Assembly (NCBI GenBank): GCA_029246995.1
Contig: JAQWMB010000012.1
Location: 39,725-103,724 of the forward strand
Length of the DNA: 64,000 nucleotides
Direction of reading: 5' to 3'
Source of the DNA: Dehalococcoidia bacterium
Lineage (GTDB): Bacteria > Chloroflexota > Dehalococcoidia > UBA2979
The notes beneath the pieces are model-generated. The model was given only the letters and a program-made list of their open reading frames with translations, was not told where the DNA came from and did not search any database. Below, piece by piece: positions 49,378 to 59,967 of this stretch. Both the position numbers and the translations under genes were made by a program. The number at the start of each line of letters is the position of its first letter. The stretch's first letter is position 1.

Positions 49378-51793
49378 GAATAGATCCCTTACTAACTAAT
49401 TTATTGATTGTAGCTTTACTATAGCCTAGTTCTAAAAGTATTTTCTTTGTATGCTGTCCAAGACTCATCGGCGGGTTTGCGTATGTTTTAGAATGTGAAA
49501 AATTGATGACTGGGGAATGTCGATTAATTTTACCCCATTTTGTTTTTGTTTCATGTGTTAAATGGTTATCTTTTGAATGTTGATTGTTCATGAGAAAGCT
49601 CCCAAAATTTTCATTATCAGCAACAGTGCAGTTAATTTTATTTTTGATAAAATATTTTTCTAGATTATTTGCTGTAAATTTTAAGAAGAAACTTTCTAAG
49701 TAGCAGTTTGCTAATTTTTTATTTTTAAAATGTTTATTTTCTACAGGGTTTTTTGGGTCTTTTTGCTGAATTAAACTACATAATTTTTTCCATTCTTGAA
49801 AATTTTGGATTATTAATAATATCCATTGATTGTTATTATTTTTTTTAGTTTTGTATAAACGATTAAATGGTGATATTCCCAATAAATTATTATCAAGCTG
49901 TTCCGGTGATTTTCTATTCTTATAGTTGTAAAATTCATGGAATTGAGTATATGAATTAGCACCAAGCATATTCACTTCAATATGCTGACCTTGTTTTGCT
50001 TTTACTTGTGCATATAATCCAAATATCATTGATGTTGCTGCTACTACTGAAGTATTTGGATCTGGGCTTGGCTCATTTGCTGCATGGATTTTTCTAGCAA
50101 GATCAGTGATCTCAGCTGTACTTAATTTATTATAAGCTATTTTATTATTATGAATTTTGATACCAGCTTGTCTAAGAGCACCACCCAAAACAGCTCCAGC
50201 TATTGGGTGTGCTCCAGGTCTGTTAGCGCTTGGACCTAGCGATCCATATGCATTGACCCAAACATAGACTATTTCTTTATTACATTTTTTGACTGACTTA
50301 TAATCAAAATTTAGTCGTTCTGCGACACCTGGTCTATTATTGTGAATAATCAGATTAGATTTTAAAATAAGTTTTTGTAAAATAGAATTTCCAGACTTAC
50401 TTTTTAGATCAATTGCTATACTTTCTTTTCCAGCATTCACTTTTGTTATTGGTATTTCATCCCTGTATGATCTAAATGGATCACCAGTAATCGGTTCAAT
50501 TTTTATCACTCTTGCACCAAGGTCTGCGAGCATTGAACTTGCTAATGGTGCAGCTATTACAGAAGCAATTTCAAGGATAGTTATTCCTTTTAATGGTGCA
50601 TCTTTTGAGTTATTTGTTTTTTTTGTTAGTGTAGAATGCATCTTAAATTTTTTTAAAGTTAATTCTGAATGTTCATTTATTAATGGTGCTGGTTTTTTTA
50701 TTTTTGGTTTTAATTTAGAAAAATTTCCTATAAAGCCTGCTTGTAAAATTTCTCCATAGTGTGGATCTTTGCTTAGAATTATATTTTTATTTATTTTGAT
50801 ATCTTTTTGCTTTAATGAATTCTGAGTTGAAAGATATACTTCAGCAGCTATATTACCATTGTCTCTAAATTTCTTCATCCAAAATGATGCTGGCTTATTT
50901 CTGCCAGATTCTATTATCGTTTTTCTTAATTCTTCTTTAATTTTTAAAAAATCTGGATGATGAAAAGATTGATTACTTTTTGTTATCATCTCTTTATCAA
51001 GTTTCATTTCATTTGCAAATGCTAAAAATAATCTTTCAACTAAATTACCTGTTTGGATCCATTTATTATCTTTAGTTAAAAATGGTTGATATGATAAAGC
51101 AGGATTTTTATCAATAGTTCCAAATTCACTTTTTGGGCCATAAAGTTGAGTATTTTTCTTTTCTAATTGATTTAAAAATAATTCATGAAAATCGTATAGC
51201 ATCAGAGATTTTAATAAGCTAATTTCTATTAGTTGTCCGACATTGTTATTTTGTTTTTCAATCAATGCAGCAACAATACCACTTAATGCATTGAAAACTG
51301 TTGCATGGCTAGCAACCGGTATGATGCTGTAAGAAGGCCCTTCTCTTTTGGATATAGATGCTAAAGTCTGCATTCTTCCAGATACTGCCGAGATGGTTGC
51401 GTCATATCCGGGATAATTTGCAAACTTACCTTTTCTACCAAATCCAGTTATTGAGCAGTAGATTAAATTTTTATTATATATTTTTAGATCTTGGTATTCG
51501 ATAGATAATGCATGTTGTTGTTGAGGGCTTCTTGCGCAAATCACAATATCTGCATTATTTAGTAGTTCATGCAGCTGGGCTTTATCTTTTTTTGTTTTTA
51601 AATTCAATACCAAGCTTTCTTTACCACGCATCCATATAGGAGACGAACCCATTGTACGGAATTTATCACCTCCAGGTTTTTCTATTGATAAAACTGTTGC
51701 TCCAAAATCAGCTAACACCATTGAAGTTAGACCTGCCACAGGACCAACTCCTAAGTCAATTACGTTTAGTCCATGAAAAATAGATGATTTCAT
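49367..51793 (-). CDS. Two-domain CaiB/BaiF CoA-transferase fusion
   Basis: Two CoA-transferase III N-domains: GLNVIDLGVGPVAGLTSMVLADFGATVLSIEKPGGD and GITILEIASVIAAPLASSMLADLGARVIKIEPITGDPFR. Confidence 0.9.
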   Translation of the reverse strand: MKSSIFHGLNVIDLGVGPVAGLTSMVLADFGATVLSIEKPGGDKFRTMGSSPIWMRGKESLVLNLKTKKDKAQLHELLNNADIVICARSPQQQHALSIEYQDLKIYNKNLIYCSITGFGRKGKFANYPGYDATISAVSGRMQTLASISKREGPSYSIIPVASHATVFNALSGIVAALIEKQNNNVGQLIEISLLKSLMLYDFHELFLNQLEKKNTQLYGPKSEFGTIDKNPALSYQPFLTKDNKWIQTGNLVERLFLAFANEMKLDKEMITKSNQSFHHPDFLKIKEELRKTIIESGRNKPASFWMKKFRDNGNIAAEVYLSTQNSLKQKDIKINKNIILSKDPHYGEILQAGFIGNFSKLKPKIKKPAPLINEHSELTLKKFKMHSTLTKKTNNSKDAPLKGITILEIASVIAAPLASSMLADLGARVIKIEPITGDPFRSYRDEIPITKVNAGKESIAIDLKSKSGNSILQKLILKSNLIIHNNRPGVAERLNFDYKSVKKCNKEIVYVWVNAYGSLGPSANRPGAHPIAGAVLGGALRQAGIKIHNNKIAYNKLSTAEITDLARKIHAANEPSPDPNTSVVAATSMIFGLYAQVKAKQGQHIEVNMLGANSYTQFHEFYNYKNRKSPEQLDNNLLGISPFNRLYKTKKNNNNQWILLIIQNFQEWKKLCSLIQQKDPKNPVENKHFKNKKLANCYLESFFLKFTANNLEKYFIKNKINCTVADNENFGSFLMNNQHSKDNHLTHETKTKWGKINRHSPVINFSHSKTYANPPMSLGQHTKKILLELGYSKATINKLVSKGSIRGS

Positions 51794-51924
51794 TTCTGCC
51801 TCAAAATTACGAAAATCAGTTGTGATTTAAATACATTTACATAATTATTATTGTTAATATTTATGATACTGTTTTGATTGAAAAATTTCAGCAATAAAAT
51901 ACTACTTAGGAATGGGAGATAAAA

Positions 51925-52734
51925 ATGTCACTAAAGTGGGATCATGAAAAAATTCTATATGAGAAAGATAGTCATGTAGCGATAATTACTAAGAATAGAC
52001 CTGATAAATTAAATGCTATGGATCAAGAAATGATGAATGCTTATTATGAAGCGATTGAAGATGCTGAAAACGACGACGACATAAGAGTTATTGTCATTAC
52101 AGGTGTAGGTAAAGGGTGGCATCCAGGAGCTGATCCAGAGATGTTCCGAAAAGGCACAGCATCTATGAAAAAAGGGAATTTACCAGCTTGGACAAGGCCT
52201 CCAGCAAGTAATCCTCAGTTAAATACACTTCGAAATTCTGGAAAAATATTTATAGCAGCAATTAATGGATATGCTTATGGTGCTGGTTTTGGTGATGCGC
52301 TTTGGTGTGATTTGAGAATTATTGCACAAAGTGCAAAGCTTGGTCCAGTATGGGCAAAATTCGCTGCTCCATTAGAAAATGCGACAAGTGCCACTTTAAC
52401 AAGCCTTGTTGGTCCAGCTAAAGCACTGGAACTTTATTTGTTACGAGAACCCATTGAAGCAGACTATGCATTAAAACTTGGTTTGGCAAATTGGGTAGTA
52501 CCTGATGATGAATTGAAGGACTTTACTATAGATATGGCTAAAAGAATTGCTAAGAATTCGCCTTATGCAACTGCATTGTCTAAGTGGATGATATATAAGC
52601 AGGCCTCACCAAATGTTAGTGAGCATGTAGAATTGTATAGAATTGCTGAAAGCATAACTAGTATAACTGATGATTCTAAAGAAGGTGGTACTGCATTTCG
52701 AGAAAGAAGAGAGCCAGATTTTAAAGGAAGCTAA
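51925..52734 (+). CDS. Enoyl-CoA hydratase/isomerase family protein
   Basis: RPDKLNAMDQEM, VIVITGVGKGWHPGADPEMF, NGYAYGAGFGDALWCDLRI. Confidence 0.9.
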   Translation: MSLKWDHEKILYEKDSHVAIITKNRPDKLNAMDQEMMNAYYEAIEDAENDDDIRVIVITGVGKGWHPGADPEMFRKGTASMKKGNLPAWTRPPASNPQLNTLRNSGKIFIAAINGYAYGAGFGDALWCDLRIIAQSAKLGPVWAKFAAPLENATSATLTSLVGPAKALELYLLREPIEADYALKLGLANWVVPDDELKDFTIDMAKRIAKNSPYATALSKWMIYKQASPNVSEHVELYRIAESITSITDDSKEGGTAFRERREPDFKGS

Positions 52735-52735
52735 A

Positions 52736-53200
52736 TTGGTAGATGAGTTTTATTTGAAAACTGTAGATAGCTATAATGACTTAGAGCTATCTAATGAGAT
52801 TAGAAAAATAGTTTTTGTAAATGAACAGGGCGTATTGCCTCAATTAGAAGATGATGGCTTAGACGGGATTGAAAATATTTATTCTAAAACTGCCATTGTA
52901 GTTGTAGGTTATTTAAATGAAGAACCAATTGGTACTGCACGAATGGTCTTATATAAAGAAGATAAAAAAGTCTGGAAAGTTGGGAGAGTTTCTGTTCTTA
53001 AAAAATTTAGAGGCATGGGTTATGGTAAATTAATTATGAAATTTATACACAAATTAGCAAAAGAAAATCAGGTCAATCAACTTGTTTTGCATGCACAATT
53101 AGATGTCGTTCCCTTTTATCTTGGTTTAAGTTATGCTGTAGATGGTATGGATTTTTTGGAAGCTAATATTTGGCATAAAAAAATGTTTTTGAAATTATGA
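52736..53200 (+). CDS. GNAT family N-acetyltransferase
   Basis: IRKIVFVNEQGVLPQLEDDGLD, PIGTARMVLY, VGRVSVLKKFRGMGYGKLIMKFI; start probably TTG 52736. Confidence 0.88.
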   Translation: MVDEFYLKTVDSYNDLELSNEIRKIVFVNEQGVLPQLEDDGLDGIENIYSKTAIVVVGYLNEEPIGTARMVLYKEDKKVWKVGRVSVLKKFRGMGYGKLIMKFIHKLAKENQVNQLVLHAQLDVVPFYLGLSYAVDGMDFLEANIWHKKMFLKL

Positions 53201-53216
53201 TGATAGGTGATGCAAT

Positions 53217-54275
53217 ATGACAATACAAAATAAACGAGGAATATCTCTAGCTTATTCTGACTTAGAAGTTAAATCACAATTGGCTCATGATGCTGAGAAA
53301 GCTGGATTTGATATCATTTGGAATTCTGGAGAAAGCATTCCATTATTTGGTTCAATTGCTAAAACTACACAATCTACTCCTTTTGGATCTGGAGTGATCC
53401 GTGCATTTGCTCATGATATAAGAGAATTAGCACAGTCTAGTGTTGATTTACAAAGATTGTCAGGGAATCGCTTTATCTTAGGTCTTGGCGGTGGGACAAA
53501 GCGAATGAATATTAATCAGCTTGGACAAGAATTCGATAGGCCAGCAACACGCTTGAGAGAAATGATTAAAGGTTTGAAAATTGCATGGTCAAAAGCATAT
53601 GATGAAGATATCGATTTTCAAGGTACTTATTACTCGATGAGTGGTAAAGGGTTACGAGGAGTTAAGTCTGATTCTGGATTAGCAGGATTTAAGGGTGATT
53701 CATCTAATTCTCCACCAAGACCTGCCTTGATATATCTTGCTGCAGTTAATAAAGCAATGTTTAGATTGGCCGGAGATCTTTGTGATGGATTATGTGGTCA
53801 TCCTATTGCATCTGTAAAATTTATTAATGAAACTGCTTGGCCATCGATTGATGAGGGATTAAAAAGAAGCAATAGAACAAGAAGTGATTTTGATCACAAT
53901 GCTTGGATAGTTACTGCTATTTCTTCTGATGTAAAACAAGCTGAGCGTGAAGCTAAGTATCATATTGCTCGATTTATGGCTACGAGAAGTTATGGCATCG
54001 TTTTAGATTCACAAGGATATTCAGATATTAAAGAAAACATTCAGAATGAATTTTTTAATAATCCAAATGATCCAGATGCTTTAATAAATGCTGTTCCAGA
54101 TGATATAGCTAAAGAACATTCCATTTATGGTAACATAGACCAGGTACGTGAACAGGCAGAGAAATATGATGGAGTAGTAGATACTTCTACATTTTATTGT
54201 GCTTCTGCATTAATGACTCATGAAAGAATACATGAAAATTTGAAATTAATGATTGAAGCTTTTGGAAAGAATTAA
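53217..54275 (+). CDS. LLM class flavin-dependent oxidoreductase
   Basis: AEKAGFDIIWNSGESIPLFG..GVIRAFAHDIRELAQSSVDLQRLSGNRFILGLGGGTKRMN. Confidence 0.88.
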   Translation: MTIQNKRGISLAYSDLEVKSQLAHDAEKAGFDIIWNSGESIPLFGSIAKTTQSTPFGSGVIRAFAHDIRELAQSSVDLQRLSGNRFILGLGGGTKRMNINQLGQEFDRPATRLREMIKGLKIAWSKAYDEDIDFQGTYYSMSGKGLRGVKSDSGLAGFKGDSSNSPPRPALIYLAAVNKAMFRLAGDLCDGLCGHPIASVKFINETAWPSIDEGLKRSNRTRSDFDHNAWIVTAISSDVKQAEREAKYHIARFMATRSYGIVLDSQGYSDIKENIQNEFFNNPNDPDALINAVPDDIAKEHSIYGNIDQVREQAEKYDGVVDTSTFYCASALMTHERIHENLKLMIEAFGKN

Positions 54276-54282
54276 TTTCAAA

Positions 54283-55566
54283 TTATTGAGTATATTCATT
54301 TCCAATAACTTGATTAGCATTAAATTTTTTTATTTCATTTTTTGAGAAGCCTAAATTTTTTAAAATTAATTCATTGTGTTCACCAAGAAGGCCAGCAGGC
54401 AGATACCATTTTTGTTTATCTGGCTTTATATCCCATAGGAACCCAGACATGAGTCTGTTACCTAGAAATTTATGATCAACGCTTTGCCACCAGTTTCTTG
54501 AAGTGAGCTGTTCATTAGTTAATAAGCCAGGGGCATTTATTACAGGTGCTGTTATGACATTATTTTTAACTAGTAAATCGATAATTTCACTACGCTCCAT
54601 GACTTGAACTTCTTGTTGTATCCATTCATTGATTGCTGTTTTGTTTGATATTCTTCCAATGATACTTGACCATGGATGCTCAATTTTTGCAAAATTTTCT
54701 TTTAATAATGCCTTGCATAAACCTTGCCATTGATTGTCATTTTCAGCAGCAATTACTACCCATTCGTCTGGATTGCTTGTGACAAAACAACCATGTGGTA
54801 CGAAGTCATTCTCCTCATTGCCTAATTGTTTTGGGAGTCTTTTATTCCATTCCCACTCTGACAACATGCCTGGTAAATACCATGCAAATGCTTCAAGATG
54901 AGAAAGGTCAATAAAAGAACCGTTACCAGTTTCCTTTTTTCTATACATTGATGCAATTGTTGCAAACATCACTTCAAGAGGCGCACTTGCATCTGTTTGT
55001 ATTGTTCCTAAAATATCTTCAGTAGGCTTTTTTGAGTTACCCCTTGTTATCACATGCCCAGATGATGCTTCTACTAATGAACCAAGAGCTGTATATCCAG
55101 TATAAGGACCATCTACCCCCCATGCTGGCATAGATATCATGTTTATATTTTTATTGATTTTATGGATCTGTTCCCAACTAAATCCTAGTTTATCAATAAC
55201 ACCTGCAGCATATCCATCAATAATTATATCTGCCCATTTAATTAGTCTTGTAAATATCTCTTTACCATCTTTATCATTTAAATTTAACGATAAGAATAAT
55301 TTATTTCTATTTCCTTGCGTTTGTGGGGCAGTTTTTTCATATGCTGGGCCAGGTCCATCAGCTACTCTTGCATCAACAGATATTGGTCTTGTTAAAGACC
55401 TGCGTGGGAATGATTCTACTTTTATGACTTCTGCTCCCATATCTGCCATTAAAGAAATTCCAAATGGTGCTGCAAAAACTTCTGCAAAGTCAATAATTTT
55501 TATGTCTTTAAGCGCTAAACATCGTTCGGTATCTAATGGTAGATTATTCAACATAGTGATCGCCAA
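54283..55566 (-). CDS. CaiB/BaiF CoA-transferase
   Basis: DIKIIDFAEVFAAPFGISLMADMGAEVIKVESFPRRSLTRP; QTDASAPLEV. Confidence 0.92.
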   Translation of the reverse strand: MAITMLNNLPLDTERCLALKDIKIIDFAEVFAAPFGISLMADMGAEVIKVESFPRRSLTRPISVDARVADGPGPAYEKTAPQTQGNRNKLFLSLNLNDKDGKEIFTRLIKWADIIIDGYAAGVIDKLGFSWEQIHKINKNINMISMPAWGVDGPYTGYTALGSLVEASSGHVITRGNSKKPTEDILGTIQTDASAPLEVMFATIASMYRKKETGNGSFIDLSHLEAFAWYLPGMLSEWEWNKRLPKQLGNEENDFVPHGCFVTSNPDEWVVIAAENDNQWQGLCKALLKENFAKIEHPWSSIIGRISNKTAINEWIQQEVQVMERSEIIDLLVKNNVITAPVINAPGLLTNEQLTSRNWWQSVDHKFLGNRLMSGFLWDIKPDKQKWYLPAGLLGEHNELILKNLGFSKNEIKKFNANQVIGNEYTQ

Positions 55567-56803
55567 TCACTGACTCTTCGTAGAATGTTTCAATTGATTG
55601 GGTATCGTATCCTAATTCTTTTAAGATTTCTTCATTATGCTCGCCTACCTGCTCTGTTCTGAATTCATAGATTGGTGAATCAGGTTCCATATTCCAAAGG
55701 AATCCTGGCATCAGTCTTTCGCCTAAATAAGGCAAATTAATAGCCTTAAACCAATTTCTCTCATGCATTTGTAAATTACTAAACATGCCAGGAGCATCAA
55801 CAACTGGGCTAGCTATAGCTCCATTTTTTTGAATAATATCTACAAGTTTATCGCTATTCATTTTTGAGCAAATTTCTTTTAGTTGACTGTCAATTTCTTT
55901 TCTATACTTAAGCCTGCCTGTAATTGTGCCCCATGCATTTTCTATTAATCCCCATTTAGGTTCATCTAATGCATTGCATAAACCTTGCCATTGCTCATCG
56001 TTCTCTGCAGCAATTGCTACCCATTTGCTATCTAATGTCAGGTAACAATTATGAGGGACTATATGCCTATCAGAATTACCAAGTTGCTGGGCTTCTCTAT
56101 TATTTAATGTCCATTCACCTAATGGTCCAACTAAATGCCATGCAAATGCTTCTGCTTGAGAGAGATCAATAAATGATCCTTTTTTAGTTAATTTTCTTTT
56201 ATTTAATGCTACTAACGAAGCAATTACTACTTGAATTGGCGCAGTTGCATCAGTAATAAAATTACCTGGAATATCAACTGTGTTTTTAGCTGACACTCCT
56301 CTTATAAGTGCATGCCCAACACTTGCTTCTATTCCAGAGCCTAATGCCACATATCCTGCGTATGGACCTTTTACTCCCCAAGCAGGCATTGAAATTACAC
56401 TTATATTCTTATTTATAGCATGAATTTTTTTCCAGCTAAATCCTAGTTTTTCTATAACACCTGCTGCAAAACCCTCAATAATAATATCTGATTTCTCTAT
56501 AAGTTTTTGAAGAATCAACTCGCCCTCTTTATGTTTTACATTAAGAGCGATGTTTCTTTTATTTCTATTGCCTTGTATTTGAGAGGTAGTGCGTTCATAA
56601 GCTGGCCCAGGACCATCTGCAACCCTTGCATCTTCGACTAGCGGCCTTGTTAATGATCTTCTTGGAAATGATTCTATTTTAATTACATCTGCTCCAAGAT
56701 CTCCGAGCAGTGATGCTCCGTAAGGCCCAGCCCATACTTCTGCAAAATCTAGAACTTTGATACCTTTTAGTGATTGAGACTTAACAAATTTTTGTTTTTT
56801 CAT
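55544..56803 (-). CDS. CaiB/BaiF CoA-transferase (paralog of 54283..55566)
   Basis: GIKVLDFAEVWAGPYGASLLGDLGADVIKIESFPRRSLTRP; ITDATAPIQV. Confidence 0.92.
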   Translation of the reverse strand: MKKQKFVKSQSLKGIKVLDFAEVWAGPYGASLLGDLGADVIKIESFPRRSLTRPLVEDARVADGPGPAYERTTSQIQGNRNKRNIALNVKHKEGELILQKLIEKSDIIIEGFAAGVIEKLGFSWKKIHAINKNISVISMPAWGVKGPYAGYVALGSGIEASVGHALIRGVSAKNTVDIPGNFITDATAPIQVVIASLVALNKRKLTKKGSFIDLSQAEAFAWHLVGPLGEWTLNNREAQQLGNSDRHIVPHNCYLTLDSKWVAIAAENDEQWQGLCNALDEPKWGLIENAWGTITGRLKYRKEIDSQLKEICSKMNSDKLVDIIQKNGAIASPVVDAPGMFSNLQMHERNWFKAINLPYLGERLMPGFLWNMEPDSPIYEFRTEQVGEHNEEILKELGYDTQSIETFYEESVIGDHYVE

Positions 56804-56805
56804 AT

Positions 56806-57987
56806 TTATCTAATGGCACCTATTTTAAAAAGTGCTATTTGCTCTTCTTTTGAATAGCTTAACTTTTTTAGTATTTCTGTTGTATGCACTCCAAATTCAG
56901 GTGGTGGCAATGCTTTCCATGAGTCATCCATCTTAAATGGTGCACCATGTATAGTTGTTTTACCAATTTGATTATGTTCAATTTCTACAAAAGAATTACG
57001 TGCAACTGCTTGTTCATCTTCAACCACTTCTGACATATTAACAACTGGTGCTACCATTACTCTAAACTCTTGCATTTCTTTAAATACTTCTTTTTTTGTC
57101 CTAATTGATAGCCATGGATCTAAGTACTTCATAAATGCTTCAAAGTGCTTAGATTTTTCTATTGGATCATTGAATCTTGGATCACTGACAAGCTCTGGAT
57201 GACCAATTGCTTCACATAATCTTGAAAATTGTGGGCCAAGAGTTGCCGCAAACATGACATACCCATCTTTACATTCGTATATACCGATTGGATAGTTATC
57301 AGTGTTTCTGCCCATTCCACTTTTTCGTTGTGTACCTAAAAGCACCCAATCTACATAACCCGTATCAACATTACCAGCTAAAGCTTCTATACTAGATAAA
57401 TCGACGTCTCTTCTTATATTATCATGATCTTGTCCCCATATTATAGACAATCCAACTGCTGCAGCTGTAGCACCAACTTGAATATCAGCAACATGTGGAC
57501 CATATCTTAATGGCTCAGAACCATCATGCCCATGACGTTCCATTCTTGTTGTCCAAGCAAAAATTGACATTTCATTTTCAGTTCTATGACTGTATGGTCC
57601 TTCAAGACCATGAGGACTTATAGCAACAGTGCTTGGGCCAAGTTCTTTATCAATGAGTTGTATAATTTTTTTAGTCTCTTCAACTGGCAGATTAATGATT
57701 ACTAATTGAGAATCTTGACAGATTCTTGAAATGACTTCTTTCCCAGAATTAGAAGTATGATCTATCACTATTGATTTTTTCCCAGTGTCTAATGCAACAT
57801 GAAACGCACCAGTTTCGAGACTTGGATGATCTTTATAGAATGGGGGGGTGCGACGGATTTCTCCACCGTCTGGCAAGTCAATTTTAATGACTTGAGCTCC
57901 AAAGTCTGTAAATTGCTTAGTAGCTGATGCTGCAACAATAGTACCGCCTATTTCAACCACTTTAATTCCAGAGAGAGGTTGCTCCAT
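56806..57987 (-). CDS. CaiB/BaiF CoA-transferase
   Basis: GIKVVEIGGTIVAASATKQFTDFGAQVIKIDLPDGGEIRRTPPF; HVADIQVGATAA. Confidence 0.9.
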   Translation of the reverse strand: MEQPLSGIKVVEIGGTIVAASATKQFTDFGAQVIKIDLPDGGEIRRTPPFYKDHPSLETGAFHVALDTGKKSIVIDHTSNSGKEVISRICQDSQLVIINLPVEETKKIIQLIDKELGPSTVAISPHGLEGPYSHRTENEMSIFAWTTRMERHGHDGSEPLRYGPHVADIQVGATAAAVGLSIIWGQDHDNIRRDVDLSSIEALAGNVDTGYVDWVLLGTQRKSGMGRNTDNYPIGIYECKDGYVMFAATLGPQFSRLCEAIGHPELVSDPRFNDPIEKSKHFEAFMKYLDPWLSIRTKKEVFKEMQEFRVMVAPVVNMSEVVEDEQAVARNSFVEIEHNQIGKTTIHGAPFKMDDSWKALPPPEFGVHTTEILKKLSYSKEEQIALFKIGAIR

Positions 57988-58015
57988 ATATCCTCCAAAT
58001 TGTAAGGGATGTTTA

Positions 58016-59263
58016 TTATACCTTATATATAATTTTTTTTACAAATAAAATTATGATAGAAGCGGTTAATGATAATGTTCCAAAAATTATCCATATACCG
58101 GTATAGTTACCAAAAGAATCAAAATATGCTGAAACTAATAATGGACTACTAGATGAGAGTATGATCATGAATGGCATTACTGCTCCACGTATGCTACCAA
58201 TATGCTTCCTGCCAAATAATAAAGGCCAGACGATTTCTTGAAGTGGAACAACTCCAGAAATACTAATCCCTAAAGTTAAATAACCAATGATAACGATATT
58301 GTAGCTCATGTTTCCAGTTCCTATTAAGACTATGCCAATTCCAACAGGGCAAGCGATAAATGCAAAACAAGAAAGATATCTAATATCAATTTTTTCAGCA
58401 ATTATACCCCAAATGGGTCTAGTTAATAGTCCTGGAAAAGCAAATAGTGATAGCATCGCTGCTGCTCTTGTTCTTTCAAATCCAGCATCAGTTAAAAAAG
58501 GAATTGTATGTGCTCCGACCGCAGGAAAGGTCAAACTTGCTAAAGAATAGGCAATTAGTACTATCCAAAAATTTGAGCTTTTCATTGCCTGTTTTCTTGT
58601 AATGGATTGTTCCTGAATAGTTGGAATATTCTTGTTATCATCAGTAGTATTTTCTTCAATTCCGTCTGGATGCATTCCATAATCTTCTGGCTCTCTCCTC
58701 ATAGTTAGTGCAGCCGGATATAGTAGGCATGCTGTTAGTAATGCCATTATTTGCCATCCTGCACGCCAACCAAATTCATCTACAAAAGGCGTTAATAAAG
58801 AGGGAGTCATAATACCTGTAATTGATAATCCTACAAGAGATATGCCTATAGCCCTACCTCGATATCTTACGAACCATTTTGCGATAGCGGCTTGTACAAC
58901 TAAGAATGTAGCAAGTGCAACTCCTATAGATAATAATATTCCTCTAACCAAATACCATTGCCATAAATTTTCAATTTCTGCCAACAACAATAAGCATATA
59001 ATCATTATTGTTGTGCCAATAAACATCAAAGTTCTGCCGCCATGACGGTCTAGATATCCACCGATAAAAACTGCTATTATTGCTGTTACAATATATGAAA
59101 CTGTTATTGAGCCTATGAACTCTGTTCTTGTCCAATTAAACTCTTCGCTCATTGGTATAAAAAAAACACCTGTGGCATAACCTTGGATAGATCCACCAAT
59201 AAACATCGTTGCCATTGCTGCAAGGACGATGTACCAACCAAAAAAAATTTTTGTTTTTCTCAT
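58016..59263 (-). CDS. MFS transporter (monocarboxylate/oxalate-formate type)
   Basis: FGWYIVLAAMATMFIGGSIQGYATGVFFIPMSEEFNWTRTEFIGSITVSYIVTAI. Confidence 0.9.
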   Translation of the reverse strand: MRKTKIFFGWYIVLAAMATMFIGGSIQGYATGVFFIPMSEEFNWTRTEFIGSITVSYIVTAIIAVFIGGYLDRHGGRTLMFIGTTIMIICLLLLAEIENLWQWYLVRGILLSIGVALATFLVVQAAIAKWFVRYRGRAIGISLVGLSITGIMTPSLLTPFVDEFGWRAGWQIMALLTACLLYPAALTMRREPEDYGMHPDGIEENTTDDNKNIPTIQEQSITRKQAMKSSNFWIVLIAYSLASLTFPAVGAHTIPFLTDAGFERTRAAAMLSLFAFPGLLTRPIWGIIAEKIDIRYLSCFAFIACPVGIGIVLIGTGNMSYNIVIIGYLTLGISISGVVPLQEIVWPLLFGRKHIGSIRGAVMPFMIILSSSSPLLVSAYFDSFGNYTGIWIIFGTLSLTASIIILFVKKIIYKV

Positions 59264-59351
59264 AAAACTAATTTCTTATCTTTAAAACTTTGATATCTTA
59301 TTATTGAATAAAAATTCATGTAGCGATATAAATTTTTCGAAAAGAGGTATT

Positions 59352-59963
59352 ATGGTTGATTCAAATGAATCTGTATCTGTACAAATTGTGCTTACAGGCA
59401 GTGTCATTGATAAATTAAATGATTCAGCAAGTAATTTTCCTGAAAAAATTTCTGGAATTCGTGTATCAATTAATGGGCGAAAAGATGGATTATTTGATCA
59501 TAAATTATCGTTGGTTGATCATGGTCAAGAGGATAATAGCGATCAAGTTCAAGTTATTAATGAGAATCTAAATTTATATATTGAAGGTAAAAATCTAAAT
59601 AATTTAAACGGTTTAAAAATTGATTTTGACTCTAATGATACATTAGCAAATGGCTTTATTTTTGATAATCCTAATCCTATTTGGGACACACCGATCGCAT
59701 TGAAACTTCAAAAGCTTTTTGATGAACAGGTTAATCCTTCTATAGCATCTCATGGTGGCAGTATTAATTTGATTGACATAAAAGGCTCTTCTGCTTATGT
59801 AGAAATGAGCGGTGGTTGTCAGGGCTGTGGTATGGCAAGTGTTACATTGAAGCAAGGAGTCGAAGTCATGGTGCAAGAAGCTATACCTGAAATTACAGAA
59901 TTGATTGATAGTACAGATCATGCAAGTGGGGCAAATCCTTATTTTGCTTCTGAAAAAAAATAG
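59352..59963 (+). CDS. NfuA-like Fe-S biogenesis protein
   Basis: NifU C-domain: FDEQVNPSIASHGGSINLIDIKGSSAYVEMSGGCQGCGMASVTLKQGVE; N-terminal HesB-like region. Confidence 0.85.
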   Translation: MVDSNESVSVQIVLTGSVIDKLNDSASNFPEKISGIRVSINGRKDGLFDHKLSLVDHGQEDNSDQVQVINENLNLYIEGKNLNNLNGLKIDFDSNDTLANGFIFDNPNPIWDTPIALKLQKLFDEQVNPSIASHGGSINLIDIKGSSAYVEMSGGCQGCGMASVTLKQGVEVMVQEAIPEITELIDSTDHASGANPYFASEKK

Positions 59964-59967
59964 TTAG

